A stretch of 64,000 bases of DNA from Kocuria dechangensis (GTDB lineage Bacteria > Actinomycetota > Actinomycetes > Actinomycetales > Micrococcaceae), in contig NZ_BMEQ01000003.1 in NCBI RefSeq assembly GCF_014636775.1, forward strand, positions 1 through 64,000, written 5' to 3'. Below are positions 1-9,810 of this stretch, in pieces. The position numbers and the translations under genes are program-made. Positions within the stretch are counted from its first letter, which is position 1. Every line of letters begins with the position of its first letter. Under the pieces are notes generated by a model that saw only the letters and a program-made list of their open reading frames with translations, did no database searches and had not been told where the DNA came from.

Positions 1-365
1 AGCCCACCCTGCTGCGCGACGTGCCCAAGGACGCGCGGGCGGTGCGGGAGGAGATCTTCGGCCCCGTGGCCCCGGTGGTGACCTTCTCCGACGAGGACGA
101 GGCGGTGGAGCTGGCCAACTCCACCGAGTACGGGCTGGCCTCCTACGTGTTCACCGAGAACATCTCCCGCGGTCTGCGGATCGGGGACCGGATCGAGTTC
201 GGCCTGATGGGCCTCAACGTCGGGGTGATCTCCAACGCGGCGGCCCCCTTCGGCGGGGTCAAGCAGTCCGGGCTGGGCCGGGAGGGCGGGGCCGAGGGCC
301 TGGCCGAGTACACCACCACCCAGTACATCGGCATCGAGAACCCCTGGAGCCAGGTCACGGCCTGA
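1..365 (+). CDS. gabD: Succinate-semialdehyde dehydrogenase (GabD type), C-terminal part
   Basis: This is the last ~120 residues of an NAD(P)-dependent aldehyde dehydrogenase; the frame is open from base 3 and the start lies before the window. Visible family motifs are EEIFGPVAPV and, near the end, APFGGVKQSGLGREGG followed by EYTTTQYIGI. That ending is typical of GabD-type enzymes, which oxidise succinate semialdehyde to succinate in the last step of GABA breakdown. The catalytic Cys and Glu would be upstream and cannot be checked. A strong hairpin follows the stop. The role fits the putrescine genes further right, which would deliver GABA. Another semialdehyde substrate is possible because only the C-terminus is seen. 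Confidence 0.75.
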   Translation, partial: PTLLRDVPKDARAVREEIFGPVAPVVTFSDEDEAVELANSTEYGLASYVFTENISRGLRIGDRIEFGLMGLNVGVISNAAAPFGGVKQSGLGREGGAEGLAEYTTTQYIGIENPWSQVTA

Positions 366-397
366 CCAGCGGGAGAACTCTGCCGGGAGAGCAGGGC

Positions 398-434
398 CGA
401 GGCGCCGTCCGGATGGTCTCCGGACGGCGCCTCG
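398..434 (+). terminator. Intrinsic terminator hairpin after gabD
   Basis: A perfect 15-bp stem (398-412 with 420-434) encloses a 7-base loop, 33 bases after the gabD stop. No U-tract follows, as is usual in very GC-rich actinobacteria. Confidence 0.65.
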
Positions 435-556
435 TCGTGATCCTGCCGTTGCGGACGCGGCGACGATCCTCGCCGTCGCGGTGGACCGCCCCGACCGTGA
501 GGCGCATCATGGTCGGGGCGCGCCCCGTTCGTCCCGCCGCCCAGAGAGGCACCCCG

Positions 557-1906
557 ATGGACCTCACCGCCTCCTTCAAGGACGCGCCCATGACCCCGTT
601 CCAGGTCAGGGCCGTCGTCATCTGCCTGATCCTGATCATGATCGACGGCTTCGACGTCCTGGTCATGTCCTTCGCCGCTCCCGCGGTGTCACGGGACTGG
701 GGCATCGAACCGGTCCTGCTCGGCTACCTGCTCAGCGCCGGCCTGTTCGGCATGGCCTTCGGCTCGATCTTCCTCACCCCGCTCGCGGACAGGATCGGCC
801 GGCGCCGGCTGACCCTCATCTGCCTCGTCGTCATCTCGGTGGGCATGACGTGGTCCTGCGTCGCGTGGGACCCGATGTCCCTGCTGGCCTCCCGCGTGCT
901 GGCGGGCATCGGCATCGGCGGGATGATCGCCAACCTCTCCGTGATCGTCTCCGAGTACTCGAACCGCCGGCGGGCCGGGCTCGCCATGGGCATCTACACG
1001 GCCGGCTACCCCATCGGCGCCACGGTGGGCGGCTTCCTCTCCGGGTTCCTCATCCAGGAGTTCGGCTGGCGCGGCGCGTTCGTGCTCGGCGCCGCCATGA
1101 CCGTGGTCATGCTCGTCGTGTGCTTCTTCCTGCTCCCGGAGTCCTTCGAGTACCTCATCGAGAAGCGGGACGCGAAGTCGCTGCCCCAGCTGAACCGGAT
1201 CATGGCCCGCATGGGCCGCGAGCCGCTCTCCGAGCTGCCCCCCGCCCCCGTGCACGAGGGCGCCGAGAGCGTGGTCGGCGAGGTGTTCGGCGCCCGGGTC
1301 CGGTCCCAGACGGCCCTCGCGTGGATCGGCTACGCCACGCTCATCGCGGCCTTCTACTTCGCCAACACCTGGACCCCGAAGATCCTGGCGGAGGCCTCGG
1401 GGGACCCGCAGACAGGCGTCACCGCCGGTGTGCTCGTGAGCCTGGGCGGCATCATCGGCGCCGTCGGGTTCGGGGTCGTCTCCACCTGGTCCCGTCCCCG
1501 CTACGTCCTCACGACGGCGCTGCTCCTGGCGGCGGTGGCCTACGTGGTCTTCGCCTCGTCGTTCGACCGGATCGGCCTCGCCCTGGTCGTGGGCGTGTTC
1601 CTGGGCATGCTGACCAACGCGGGGGTCTCCGGCTACTACACCGTGACCCCGCCGATCTACACCGCCAAGGCCCGGGCCTCCGGGTTCGGCTGGATGATCG
1701 GCGCCGGACGCCTCGTCTCGATCATCGCGCCCATCATGGTGGGCTACCTGCTGGCCGGCGGCATGCGGCCGACCTCCATCTTCTACCTGTTCGCGATCCC
1801 GCTCGTGCTCTCCGCGGTGTGCGGCTTCCTGCTCGGCCCCGCCCTCCGCCGGCGCGACGCCCGGGACGCCCGGGCCGGCCGCAGGGGGACGGTGGAGGTG
1901 CGCTGA
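557..1906 (+). CDS. MFS transporter, aromatic acid:H+ symporter (AAHS) type
   Basis: A 449-residue, twelve-helix major facilitator protein. The first helix carries DGFDVLVMSFAAPAV, matching the DGxD motif of the AAHS family (PcaK, BenK and relatives). The loop between helices 2 and 3 carries LADRIGRRR, the general MFS signature. These proteins bring benzoate- or hydroxybenzoate-like acids into the cell with protons. The start is the ATG at 557 behind AGAGAGG (543-549); the frame stays open upstream to 413, but that extension has no ribosome site and lies across the preceding hairpin. It stands alone between two terminators, so the substrate cannot be inferred from neighbours. Confidence 0.82.
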   Translation: MDLTASFKDAPMTPFQVRAVVICLILIMIDGFDVLVMSFAAPAVSRDWGIEPVLLGYLLSAGLFGMAFGSIFLTPLADRIGRRRLTLICLVVISVGMTWSCVAWDPMSLLASRVLAGIGIGGMIANLSVIVSEYSNRRRAGLAMGIYTAGYPIGATVGGFLSGFLIQEFGWRGAFVLGAAMTVVMLVVCFFLLPESFEYLIEKRDAKSLPQLNRIMARMGREPLSELPPAPVHEGAESVVGEVFGARVRSQTALAWIGYATLIAAFYFANTWTPKILAEASGDPQTGVTAGVLVSLGGIIGAVGFGVVSTWSRPRYVLTTALLLAAVAYVVFASSFDRIGLALVVGVFLGMLTNAGVSGYYTVTPPIYTAKARASGFGWMIGAGRLVSIIAPIMVGYLLAGGMRPTSIFYLFAIPLVLSAVCGFLLGPALRRRDARDARAGRRGTVEVR

Positions 1907-1921
1907 GCCCCCTGGGCTGCC

Positions 1922-1959
1922 GTCCGCCGCCGGGCATGTCCGGGTGGCCGGCGGCGGAC
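1922..1959 (+). terminator. Terminator hairpin after the MFS gene
   Basis: A 12-bp perfect stem (1922-1933 with 1948-1959) with a 14-base loop begins 15 bases after the stop codon. Confidence 0.6.
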
Positions 1960-2040
1960 CGGACGTAACATTCTGCTGCGCCCCAGCTCACTGTGCTACG
2001 TCATGTGACCTGCTCGTGGATCCGACGACCCGGGCGTGCG

Positions 2041-2046
2041 TAGGGT
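2041..2046 (+). promoter_or_regulatory. -10 element for a leaderless mRNA
   Basis: TAGGGT (TANNNT form) ends exactly 6 bases before the GTG start at 2053, and no Shine-Dalgarno sequence is present. This spacing places the transcription start at the initiation codon. Confidence 0.5.
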
Positions 2047-2052
2047 GCTTCG

Positions 2053-3108
2053 GTGCTCATCTCAGGTCTGATCATCGGCGCCGCTCTCGGGTTCGTCCTC
2101 CAGCGCGGCCGTTTCTGCGTCACCGGCGCGTTCCGCGACATCTGGATCGCGAAGAACACCTGGTGGCTGTCCGCCTTCTTCGTGGCCATCGCGGTCCAGT
2201 CGGTGGGGGTGTGGGTGCTGGACGCCCTCGGCGTGATCACCCTCTCCGCCTCCGACTTCCCGTGGCTGGCCACGATCCTCGGCGGCTTCATCTTCGGCTT
2301 CGGCATCGTGCTCGCCGGCGGCTGTGCCACAGGCACCTACTACCGTGCGGCCGAGGGGCTCGTGGGCTCCTGGTTCGCGCTGCTCTTCTACGCGCTCTTC
2401 GCCTCCATCTCCAAGTACGGCCCCCTCGGGAGCACCACCGAGGCCCTGCGCGGGATCACCGTCGAGGGCCAGGGCACCCTGCACGAGACCTTCAACGTCT
2501 CCCCGTGGCTGCTCGTGGCGCTGCTCGTGGTCGGCACCACCCTGTGGGCCCGCCACCACATCACCAAGCCCCGGCTGAAGTTCGCGACCCTCCCGCCGGA
2601 GAAGACCGGCCTCGCCCACGTCCTGTTCGAGAAGGCGTGGAACCCGTTCGTCACCGCCGCGGTCGTGGGCCTCATCGCGATCGCCGCGTGGCCGGCCAGC
2701 TGGGCCACCGGGCGCGAGTCCGGCCTCGGCATCACCACCCCCTCCGCGAACATCGCCACCTACCTGACCACCGGCGACGTCGAGCTCGTCGACTGGGGCG
2801 TCTTCCTGGTCCTCGGCATCTTCGTCGGCTCGCTGATCGCGGCCCTCGGCTCCGGGGAGTTCAAGCTCCGCGTCCCCGACGCCCAGACCATCGTGCGGTC
2901 CATCGCGGGCGGCGCCCTGATGGGCGTCGGCGCGGCGTGGGCCGGGGGCTGCACCATCGGCAACGCGCTCGTGGGCACCTCCACGTTCTCGTGGCAGGGC
3001 TGGGTCAGCCTGGTCGTCATGATCCTCGGCACCGGCGTGGCCGCGAAGCTGTTCATCGCCCCCCGCAAGAAGACCGCTGCCCCGGCCCAGGTGCCGGCCG
3101 GCGTCTGA
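2053..3108 (+). CDS. YeeE/YedE family thiosulfate/sulfur importer (TsuA-like)
   Basis: A 351-residue integral membrane protein of the YeeE/YedE (DUF395) family. Conserved cysteine motifs stand in both repeats: GRFCVTGAFRD near residue 20, GGCATGTYYRAAEG near 95 and GGCTIGNALVGTS near 300. In E. coli the relative TsuA imports thiosulfate and works with the TusA-like TsuB. Here a TusA-like gene follows 29 bases downstream, which copies that pairing. The start is a GTG with no ribosome site but a -10 hexamer six bases before it, suggesting leaderless translation. The product probably supplies reduced sulfur for cysteine synthesis; the exact substrate is inferred. Confidence 0.82.
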   Translation: MLISGLIIGAALGFVLQRGRFCVTGAFRDIWIAKNTWWLSAFFVAIAVQSVGVWVLDALGVITLSASDFPWLATILGGFIFGFGIVLAGGCATGTYYRAAEGLVGSWFALLFYALFASISKYGPLGSTTEALRGITVEGQGTLHETFNVSPWLLVALLVVGTTLWARHHITKPRLKFATLPPEKTGLAHVLFEKAWNPFVTAAVVGLIAIAAWPASWATGRESGLGITTPSANIATYLTTGDVELVDWGVFLVLGIFVGSLIAALGSGEFKLRVPDAQTIVRSIAGGALMGVGAAWAGGCTIGNALVGTSTFSWQGWVSLVVMILGTGVAAKLFIAPRKKTAAPAQVPAGV

Positions 3109-3137
3109 TCCCCGCACTTCTCCCAGGAGGTAACCCC

Positions 3138-3365
3138 ATGGCACAGCACATCCTCGAGACCGACGGCCTGGTCTGCCCGTTCCCCGTGGTCGAGGCCAAG
3201 GCCGCGATGGCCGAGATGCCCGCCGGTGACGAGCTCGTCATCCACTTCGACTGCACCCAGGGCACCGAGGCCATCCCGCGCTGGGCGGCCGAGAACGGCT
3301 ACCCCGTCACGGACTTCACCAAGCGCGGCGCGGCCGAGTGGTCCATCACCGTGCAGAAGGCCTGA
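3138..3365 (+). CDS. TusA-like sulfur carrier protein
   Basis: A 75-residue SirA/TusA-family protein with the CPxP signature (GLVCPFPVVEAK, Cys13) that carries a persulfide. Length and fold pattern match the family. The ATG at 3138 follows a strong AGGAGG (3125-3130). It is co-transcribed with the YeeE-type importer just upstream, so it probably takes over sulfur at the cytoplasmic face, as TsuB does for TsuA. A strong terminator follows, so the pair forms a two-gene operon. It carries no CstR-type operator, unlike the rhodanese gene at 58.4 kb. Confidence 0.85.
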   Translation: MAQHILETDGLVCPFPVVEAKAAMAEMPAGDELVIHFDCTQGTEAIPRWAAENGYPVTDFTKRGAAEWSITVQKA

Positions 3366-3383
3366 TCCGGCCCGTCCGTCCTC

Positions 3384-3420
3384 CAGCACCCCGCCGTCCC
3401 TCCCGGACGGCGGGGTGCTG
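3384..3420 (+). terminator. Terminator hairpin of the yeeE-tusA operon
   Basis: A 16-bp stem, CAGCACCCCGCCGTCC paired with its complement, and a 5-base loop lie 19 bases after the stop. Confidence 0.7.
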
Positions 3421-3478
3421 CGCTGTCCGGGGCCGCCGGGGTTGACTCTGTGGAACACGTCACGTCCAGGTCTTCTAA

Positions 3479-3495
3479 AATGAATGTCAGTCATT
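3479..3495. promoter_or_regulatory. Putative TetR operator, site 1 (aldehyde dehydrogenase promoter)
   Basis: AATGAATGTCAGTCATT is an inverted repeat with one mismatched pair, in an AT-rich island 46 bases before the dehydrogenase start. It aligns with the perfect repeat at 5771-5787 (consensus AATGAATNNCANTCATT). TAAAAT at 3476-3481 could be the -10, so a bound repressor would block initiation. The adjacent TetR gene at 5002-5667 is the obvious candidate binder. Confidence 0.6.
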
Positions 3496-3540
3496 TAGGG
3501 TTGACGGCAACCGTGCACCTGACCCCAGAGAGGACCCAGC

Positions 3541-4974
<1,434 letters not shown>

Positions 4975-5017
4975 GGCCGCGCGGCGGGCGGCCGGGCGGG
5001 CTCAGCCCCGCGCGGCC
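4975..5017. terminator. Hairpin between convergent dehydrogenase and tetR genes
   Basis: GGCCGCGCGG at 4975-4984 pairs perfectly with 5008-5017 across a 23-base loop. It begins one base after the dehydrogenase stop and runs into the end of tetR, so it can serve both strands. Confidence 0.4.
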
Positions 5018-5667
5018 GCCAGGCGGGCGCGGAAGCCGTCCAGCATCGCCGTGAGGGCGACGTCGAAGGCCGCGTCCGCGGCGGCCCTGGCCTCCGCGGG
5101 GCGCGCCCGGACGGCCTCGCTGAACACCGGGGCGAGCTCGGCGAGGTCGCCGGGGTCGAAGATGTCGGCGGGGGCGGTGGCGTCGTAGGCGGCGCCGAAG
5201 ACCAGGGACTCGACCGCCACGATCGTGTTGACGATCCAGGCCTGCTCGAAGCCGGCGTCGGCCAGGCCGCGGGCCACCGTCTCGTACATCTGCAGGGTGT
5301 GCGGGGAGTTCGCGACCGGCAGCACGGCCATGATGGGGATCATCGCGGTGTGCTGGGCGTAGCAGTTCCGGTAGGACCGGGCCCAGCGCTCCAGGGCCTC
5401 GTCCCACGGGAGGGTGCCGAAACCGGAGCAGTCGATGCCCCGGTTGATCCGGTCCTGCACCCGGATCAGCACCTCCCGCTTCGAGGGGGCGTGGTTGTAC
5501 AGCGCGGACGCCGAGACCTTCAGCTCCCGGGCCAGCTCCGTCATCGTGAGGTGGGGATAGCCCCTGGTGGTCACGATCTTGATCGCGGCGTCCGTGATCC
5601 GCTCCGGGGACAGGACGGGCTGGGTGGGGCGGCCGCGCCGGCGAGGAGCGGTTCTGGCGGGGGCCAT
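5002..5667 (-). CDS. TetR/AcrR family transcriptional repressor of the putrescine genes
   Basis: A 221-residue TetR-type regulator. The N-terminal DNA-binding domain reads from ITDAAIKIVTTRG through the recognition-helix region ELKVSASALYNHAPSKREVL (about residues 25-68). The rest is a helical ligand domain. The ATG at 5667 is preceded on its own strand by AGGAGGA. It lies between, and in reverse to, the aldehyde dehydrogenase and putrescine oxidase operons, and both have a matching AATGAAT-type inverted repeat at their promoters. The likely role is repression relieved by putrescine or an aminoaldehyde; the ligand is an inference. It may also repress itself, since its promoter region contains site 2. 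Confidence 0.85.
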   Translation of the reverse strand: MAPARTAPRRRGRPTQPVLSPERITDAAIKIVTTRGYPHLTMTELARELKVSASALYNHAPSKREVLIRVQDRINRGIDCSGFGTLPWDEALERWARSYRNCYAQHTAMIPIMAVLPVANSPHTLQMYETVARGLADAGFEQAWIVNTIVAVESLVFGAAYDATAPADIFDPGDLAELAPVFSEAVRARPAEARAAADAAFDVALTAMLDGFRARLAAARG

Positions 5668-5743
5668 GGACGGGTCCTCCTGGGGTGGCTCGGGGGTGGG
5701 GGCAGGTGCTCCGAGTCTAGGGGGGAGGACGGTCCTCCGGGTC

Positions 5744-5772
5744 TTGACGGAAGCGCCTCCCGTCCCTCTTAA
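5744..5772 (+). promoter_or_regulatory. Promoter of the puo operon
   Basis: A -35 TTGACG (5744-5749) and a weak -10 TCTTAA (5767-5772) are 17 bases apart. The -10 runs into the operator at 5771-5787, the expected arrangement for repression by a TetR protein. Confidence 0.45.
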
Positions 5773-5787
5773 TGAATAGCATTCATT
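5771..5787. promoter_or_regulatory. Putative TetR operator, site 2 (puo promoter)
   Basis: AATGAATAGCATTCATT is a perfect inverted repeat with 7-bp arms and a 3-bp centre, 20 bases before the puo start. The same pattern with one mismatched pair occurs at 3479-3495. It is one of very few AT-rich islands in the region and lies between the divergent tetR and puo genes. Confidence 0.68.
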
Positions 5788-5807
5788 TCTTTGTGAAGGA
5801 GAGCACA

Positions 5808-7256
5808 GTGACAGATCAGCGAACCCTGGGCAGCGAGACCGCGATCGAGCGGGACGTCGTCGTCGTCGGAGCAGGCCCCGCGGGGCTCATGGCCGCCCGC
5901 ACGCTCGCGGCCGCGGGGAAGTCCGTGGCCGTCCTGGAGGCCCGGGACCGGGTGGGCGGGCGCACGTGGTCGAAGACCGTGGACGGGGCCTTCCTGGAGG
6001 TCGGCGGGCAGTGGGTCTCGCCGGACCAGACCGAGCTGCTCGCCCTGGTCGACGAGCTCGGCCTCGAGACCTTCCAGCGCTACCGCGAGGGCGCCTCCGT
6101 CTACATCGCCCCCGACGGCACCCGCCGCACCTACACCGGCACCGTCTTCCCGGCCGGGGAGGCCACCGTCGCCGAGACGGAGCGGCTCATCGGGCTCCTG
6201 GACGGGCTCGTGGCGGAGGTCGGCGCGGCCGAGCCCTGGGCGCACCCCCTGGCGCGGGAGCTCGACACCGTCTCCTTCCACCACTGGCTGCGGGCCCGGT
6301 CCGCGGACGAGGACGCCTGCACCAACATCGGCATCTTCGTGGCCGGCGGGATGCTCACCAAGCCCGCCCACGCGTTCTCCGCGCTGCAGGCTGTGCTCAT
6401 GGCCGCCTCCGCCGGGTCCTTCTCGAACCTCGTGGACGAGGACTTCATCCTGGACCGCCGCGTGGTCGGCGGCATGCAGTCCGTCTCCGAGGCCATGGCG
6501 GCGGAGCTGGGCGAGGACGTCGTGTTCCTGGACACCCCGGTGCGCACGATCCGCTGGGGTGAGGAGGGTCAGACCTACGCCGAGCACGTCCCGGGCACCC
6601 CCGTCACGGTCTGGTCCGACCGGCTGACCGTGGTCGCGCAGGACGTGGTGGTGGCGGTCCCGCCGAACCTGTACTCCCGGATCTCCTTCGAACCTCCCCT
6701 GCCGCGGCTGCAGCACCAGATGCACCAGCACCAGTCCCTGGGCCTGGTCATCAAGGTGCACGCCGTCTACGAGACCCCCTTCTGGCGCGCGAAGGGCCTC
6801 TCCGGCACCGGCTTCGGCGCGAACGAGCTCTCGCAGGAGGTCTACGACAACACCAACCACGGGGACACCCGCGGCACCCTGGTGGGCTTCGTCTCCGACG
6901 AGAAGGCCGACGAGGTCTTCGCCCTGCCCGCCGAGGAGCGCAAGCGCCTGATCCTCGAGTCGATCTCCCACTACCTCGGCGAGGAGGCGCTGGAGCCGGT
7001 GGTCTACTACGAGTCCGACTTCGGCTCCGAGGAGTGGACCCGCGGCGCCTACGCCGCCAGCTACGACCTCGGCGGCCTGCACCGCTACGGCGCCCACCAG
7101 CGCACCCCGGTGGGGCCGATCCGCTGGGCGTGCTCCGACCTCGCGGCCGAGGGCTACCAGCACGTCGACGGCGCCCTGCGCCAGGGCCGGCTCGCCGCCG
7201 CCGAGGTCCTCGGCGCCGGCTCCCCGGCGACCGTGCTGCAGGGCGCGGGGCGATGA
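5808..7256 (+). CDS. puo: Putrescine oxidase (FAD-dependent)
   Basis: A 482-residue flavin amine oxidase. It converts putrescine, O2 and water to 4-aminobutanal, ammonia and hydrogen peroxide. The FAD-binding motif is VVVVGAGPAGLMAARTL near residue 15, followed by EARDRVGGRTWS; the C-terminal FAD region contains GAYAASYDLGG. It closely resembles, from memory, the Kocuria rosea (Micrococcus rubens) enzyme, which also begins MTDQRTLGSETAIERD. That fixes the start at GTG 5808, behind AAGGAGAG; an in-frame ATG at 5772 lies inside the operator and has no ribosome site. The stop overlaps the next start (ATGA). Confidence 0.93.
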   Translation: MTDQRTLGSETAIERDVVVVGAGPAGLMAARTLAAAGKSVAVLEARDRVGGRTWSKTVDGAFLEVGGQWVSPDQTELLALVDELGLETFQRYREGASVYIAPDGTRRTYTGTVFPAGEATVAETERLIGLLDGLVAEVGAAEPWAHPLARELDTVSFHHWLRARSADEDACTNIGIFVAGGMLTKPAHAFSALQAVLMAASAGSFSNLVDEDFILDRRVVGGMQSVSEAMAAELGEDVVFLDTPVRTIRWGEEGQTYAEHVPGTPVTVWSDRLTVVAQDVVVAVPPNLYSRISFEPPLPRLQHQMHQHQSLGLVIKVHAVYETPFWRAKGLSGTGFGANELSQEVYDNTNHGDTRGTLVGFVSDEKADEVFALPAEERKRLILESISHYLGEEALEPVVYYESDFGSEEWTRGAYAASYDLGGLHRYGAHQRTPVGPIRWACSDLAAEGYQHVDGALRQGRLAAAEVLGAGSPATVLQGAGR

Positions 7257-8113
7257 CCACCGCCGGCCGCCGCTACGTCGTCGGCTACAGCGGCGACAAG
7301 CGCAGCAAGGACGCCCTCCGGCTGGGCGTCGCGCTCGCCCGGGCGTCCAGGGGCGAGCTCGAGCTCGTCCACGTCGTCCGCACCGACGACCCCTTCCAGC
7401 CGGTCTACCCGCCGGTGGGCGACGTCACCCCGATCATCCGCCGACAGGCCCGCACCCGGCTGGAGGAGGCCGCGCGGACCGTCCCCTCCGACGTCGTGGC
7501 CCGCACCCACGTGCGCGAGCACGAGTCCGTGGCCGCCGGTCTCGTCGCCGCCGCCGAGGAGCTCGGGGCCGGCCTGGTGGTCGTGGGCGCCGGCGGCGGC
7601 GCCGGCCGCTTCGCCGTGGGGCCCGTGGTCGGCGCCCTGCTCCACAGCTCCACGGTGCCGGTCGCCCTCGCCCCGCGCCGCTACCGGGGGGACGCGCCCC
7701 TGACCCGGCTCTACGCCGCCGTGGGCACCCGCCCCGGTGCCCATCTCGTGATCGACGAGGCCCTGGCCGCCGTGGAGCGCTCCGGGCTGGAGCTCGTGCT
7801 GATCTCCTTCCTGTCCGGCGAGGACGGGGAGGACGACGGCGCGGCGCGGCGCGCCGTCCAGGAGCACCTCGAGCGTGCGGCCGCCGAGGCCCGCCGCCAC
7901 CAGCCGGTCACCGTGCACGTCGCCGCCGGCCGCACCCTCAAGCAGGCCGTCCGGGACGTGGACTGGGTGCCCGGAGGGCTGCTGCTCATCGGGTCCTCCC
8001 GCCTCGCCCGGGGCCGCCAGACCTTCCTCGGCACCACCGCCGCACGGCTGCTCAAGCACATCCCGGTCCCGATGGTCGTCGTCCCGCGACCGGCCCGCAC
8101 GGAGGAGAACTGA
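7253..8113 (+). CDS. Universal stress protein with two Usp domains
   Basis: A 286-residue protein made of two tandem UspA domains. The first begins RRYVVGYSGDKRSKDALR and ends VPVALAPR; the second ends IPVPMVVVPR with the nucleotide-loop segment LIGSSRLARGRQTFLG. The start ATG overlaps the puo stop (ATGA), implying translational coupling, and the permease follows two bases after its stop. Usp proteins bind ATP or AMP and modulate stress tolerance. Placement inside an amine-oxidase operon suggests a link to the hydrogen peroxide and aldehyde that the oxidase makes; this is inference. Confidence 0.88.
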   Translation: MTTAGRRYVVGYSGDKRSKDALRLGVALARASRGELELVHVVRTDDPFQPVYPPVGDVTPIIRRQARTRLEEAARTVPSDVVARTHVREHESVAAGLVAAAEELGAGLVVVGAGGGAGRFAVGPVVGALLHSSTVPVALAPRRYRGDAPLTRLYAAVGTRPGAHLVIDEALAAVERSGLELVLISFLSGEDGEDDGAARRAVQEHLERAAAEARRHQPVTVHVAAGRTLKQAVRDVDWVPGGLLLIGSSRLARGRQTFLGTTAARLLKHIPVPMVVVPRPARTEEN

Positions 8114-8115
8114 TC

Positions 8116-9636
8116 GTGAACGCAACCGACATCCAGGCGCCCGCCCAGCGGGACACCGACAAGGGCCTCAGCAAGGGCTCCGTGGGGCTGCTCGGCTCCG
8201 TGGTCATCGGCGTCTCCTGCATCGCCCCCGCCTACACCCTCTCGGCGGCCCTGGGCCCCACCGCCGCCGAGGTCGGCACGCGCCTGCCGGCGATCTTCCT
8301 GGTCGGCTTCCTCCCCATGCTCCTCGTGGCCGTGGGCTACCGGCAGCTCAACCGGGCGATGCCCGACTCCGGCACCACCTTCACCTGGGTCTCCAAGGCC
8401 TTCGGGCCGTGGCTCGGATGGATGGGCGGCTGGGGCCTGCTCGCCGCGACCATCCTCGTGCTCTCCAACCTCGCGGGCGTGGCCGTCGACTTCCTGTACC
8501 TGGCCCTCGCCCAGATCACCGGCAACGACGCGATCGCCGAGCTCGCGGCCAGCGTGCCGGTCAACGTGGGGACGTGCCTGGCGTTCGTCGCGGCCGCCGC
8601 CTGGATCTCCTACCGGGGCATGGAGACGACCAAGGTCGTGCAGTACGTCCTCGTCGCCTTCCAGCTGCTCGTCCTGCTGTGGTTCTCCGCCGCCGCCTTC
8701 GGCCACGTCGCCGCCGGCACCGCGTACGAGGGGCTGACCGTGCGCGCCGAGTGGTTCAACCCGTTCGGCGTCGAGTCCTTCTCCGCGTTCGCGGCGGGGG
8801 TGTCGCTGTCCGTGTTCATCTACTGGGGCTGGGACGTGGTGCTGACCATCAACGAGGAGACCCGCGGGGCGGCCACCACGCCGGGCCGCTCGGCCATCGC
8901 CACGATCCTCGTCATCGTCACCCTGTACATGACCATCGCCCTGGCCGTGCTCAGCTACTCCGGGGTCTCCGACCAGGGCTACGGCATGGGCAACGAGGAG
9001 ATCCAGGAGAACATCTTCGCCGCGCTCGCCGGACCCGTCATGGGGCCGTTCGCGATCCTGATGTCCATCGCGGTGCTCTCCTCCTCGGCGGCGTCCCTGC
9101 AGTCCACCTTCGTCTCCCCGGCCCGCACCATGCTGGCCATGGGCTACTACGGGGCGCTGCCGGGGAAGTACGCCCGGGTCACCCCGCGCTTCCAGTCCCC
9201 GGGCTACGCCACGATCGCGGCGGCCGTCATCGCCTCCGGCTTCTACGCGGTGATGCGCGTGGTCTCGGAGAACGTGCTGTGGGACACGATCACCACGCTC
9301 GGGATGATGGTGTGCTTCTACTACGGGGTCACCGCGCTGGCCTGCGTGTGGTACTTCCGGCGCGAGGCGTTCCGCGGGGTCGGGTCCTTCCTCACGAAGT
9401 TCCTGGCGCCGCTGCTCGGCGGGATCCTCCTGCTCGTCTTCTTCGTCCAGACGTCCTACGACTCGATGGACCCGGAGTACGGCTCCGGGTCGGCGATCGG
9501 CGGGGTGGGCCTCGTGTTCGTCCTCGGAGTGGGCATCCTGCTGCTGGGCGTCGTGATGATGCTCCTGCAGTACCGGCGCAACCCGTCCTTCTTCCGGGAG
9601 CGCTTCGAGACCACGGAGCTGCCGGTCCTCGACTGA
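8116..9636 (+). CDS. APC family amino acid/amine permease
   Basis: A 506-residue, roughly twelve-helix permease of the amino acid-polyamine-organocation superfamily. The N-terminal core GSVVIGVSCIAPAYTLSAAL and the following GTTFTWVSKAFGPW match the family's helix 1 and helix 3 regions. The start is GTG 8116 behind GGAGGAGAAC (8101-8110). As the last gene of the puo-usp operon it most likely imports putrescine or a related amine for the oxidase. Its specificity cannot be read from sequence; related permeases also carry glutamate, GABA or ethanolamine. Confidence 0.85.
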   Translation: MNATDIQAPAQRDTDKGLSKGSVGLLGSVVIGVSCIAPAYTLSAALGPTAAEVGTRLPAIFLVGFLPMLLVAVGYRQLNRAMPDSGTTFTWVSKAFGPWLGWMGGWGLLAATILVLSNLAGVAVDFLYLALAQITGNDAIAELAASVPVNVGTCLAFVAAAAWISYRGMETTKVVQYVLVAFQLLVLLWFSAAAFGHVAAGTAYEGLTVRAEWFNPFGVESFSAFAAGVSLSVFIYWGWDVVLTINEETRGAATTPGRSAIATILVIVTLYMTIALAVLSYSGVSDQGYGMGNEEIQENIFAALAGPVMGPFAILMSIAVLSSSAASLQSTFVSPARTMLAMGYYGALPGKYARVTPRFQSPGYATIAAAVIASGFYAVMRVVSENVLWDTITTLGMMVCFYYGVTALACVWYFRREAFRGVGSFLTKFLAPLLGGILLLVFFVQTSYDSMDPEYGSGSAIGGVGLVFVLGVGILLLGVVMMLLQYRRNPSFFRERFETTELPVLD

Positions 9637-9649
9637 GGCTTCCGCCCCG

Positions 9650-9669
9650 CGCGTCCGGTAGGGGACGCG
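9650..9669 (+). terminator. Possible terminator of the puo operon
   Basis: CGCGTCC at 9650-9656 pairs with 9663-9669 across a 6-base loop, 13 bases after the permease stop. The stem is short, so confidence is low. The remaining ~140 bases before the next gene show only its ribosome site. Confidence 0.35.
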
Positions 9670-9810
9670 GCCGCCGGCCCCGCCACGCCGGTGACGTCAC
9701 AGAGCGGGCGGTGCTCGGCGCCGTGGTCCTCCTGTTCCAGGATGAGCCCACGGCGTCGCACCGGCATCGCACCGGCGGCAGCCGGAGGCCAGTCGAGGAA
9801 GGGGGGGCGC

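Noticed and set aside
5772-5807. ATG 5772 as the start of putrescine oxidase
   Set aside because: It lies within the operator, lacks a ribosome site, and known enzymes begin at the MTDQ encoded from 5808.
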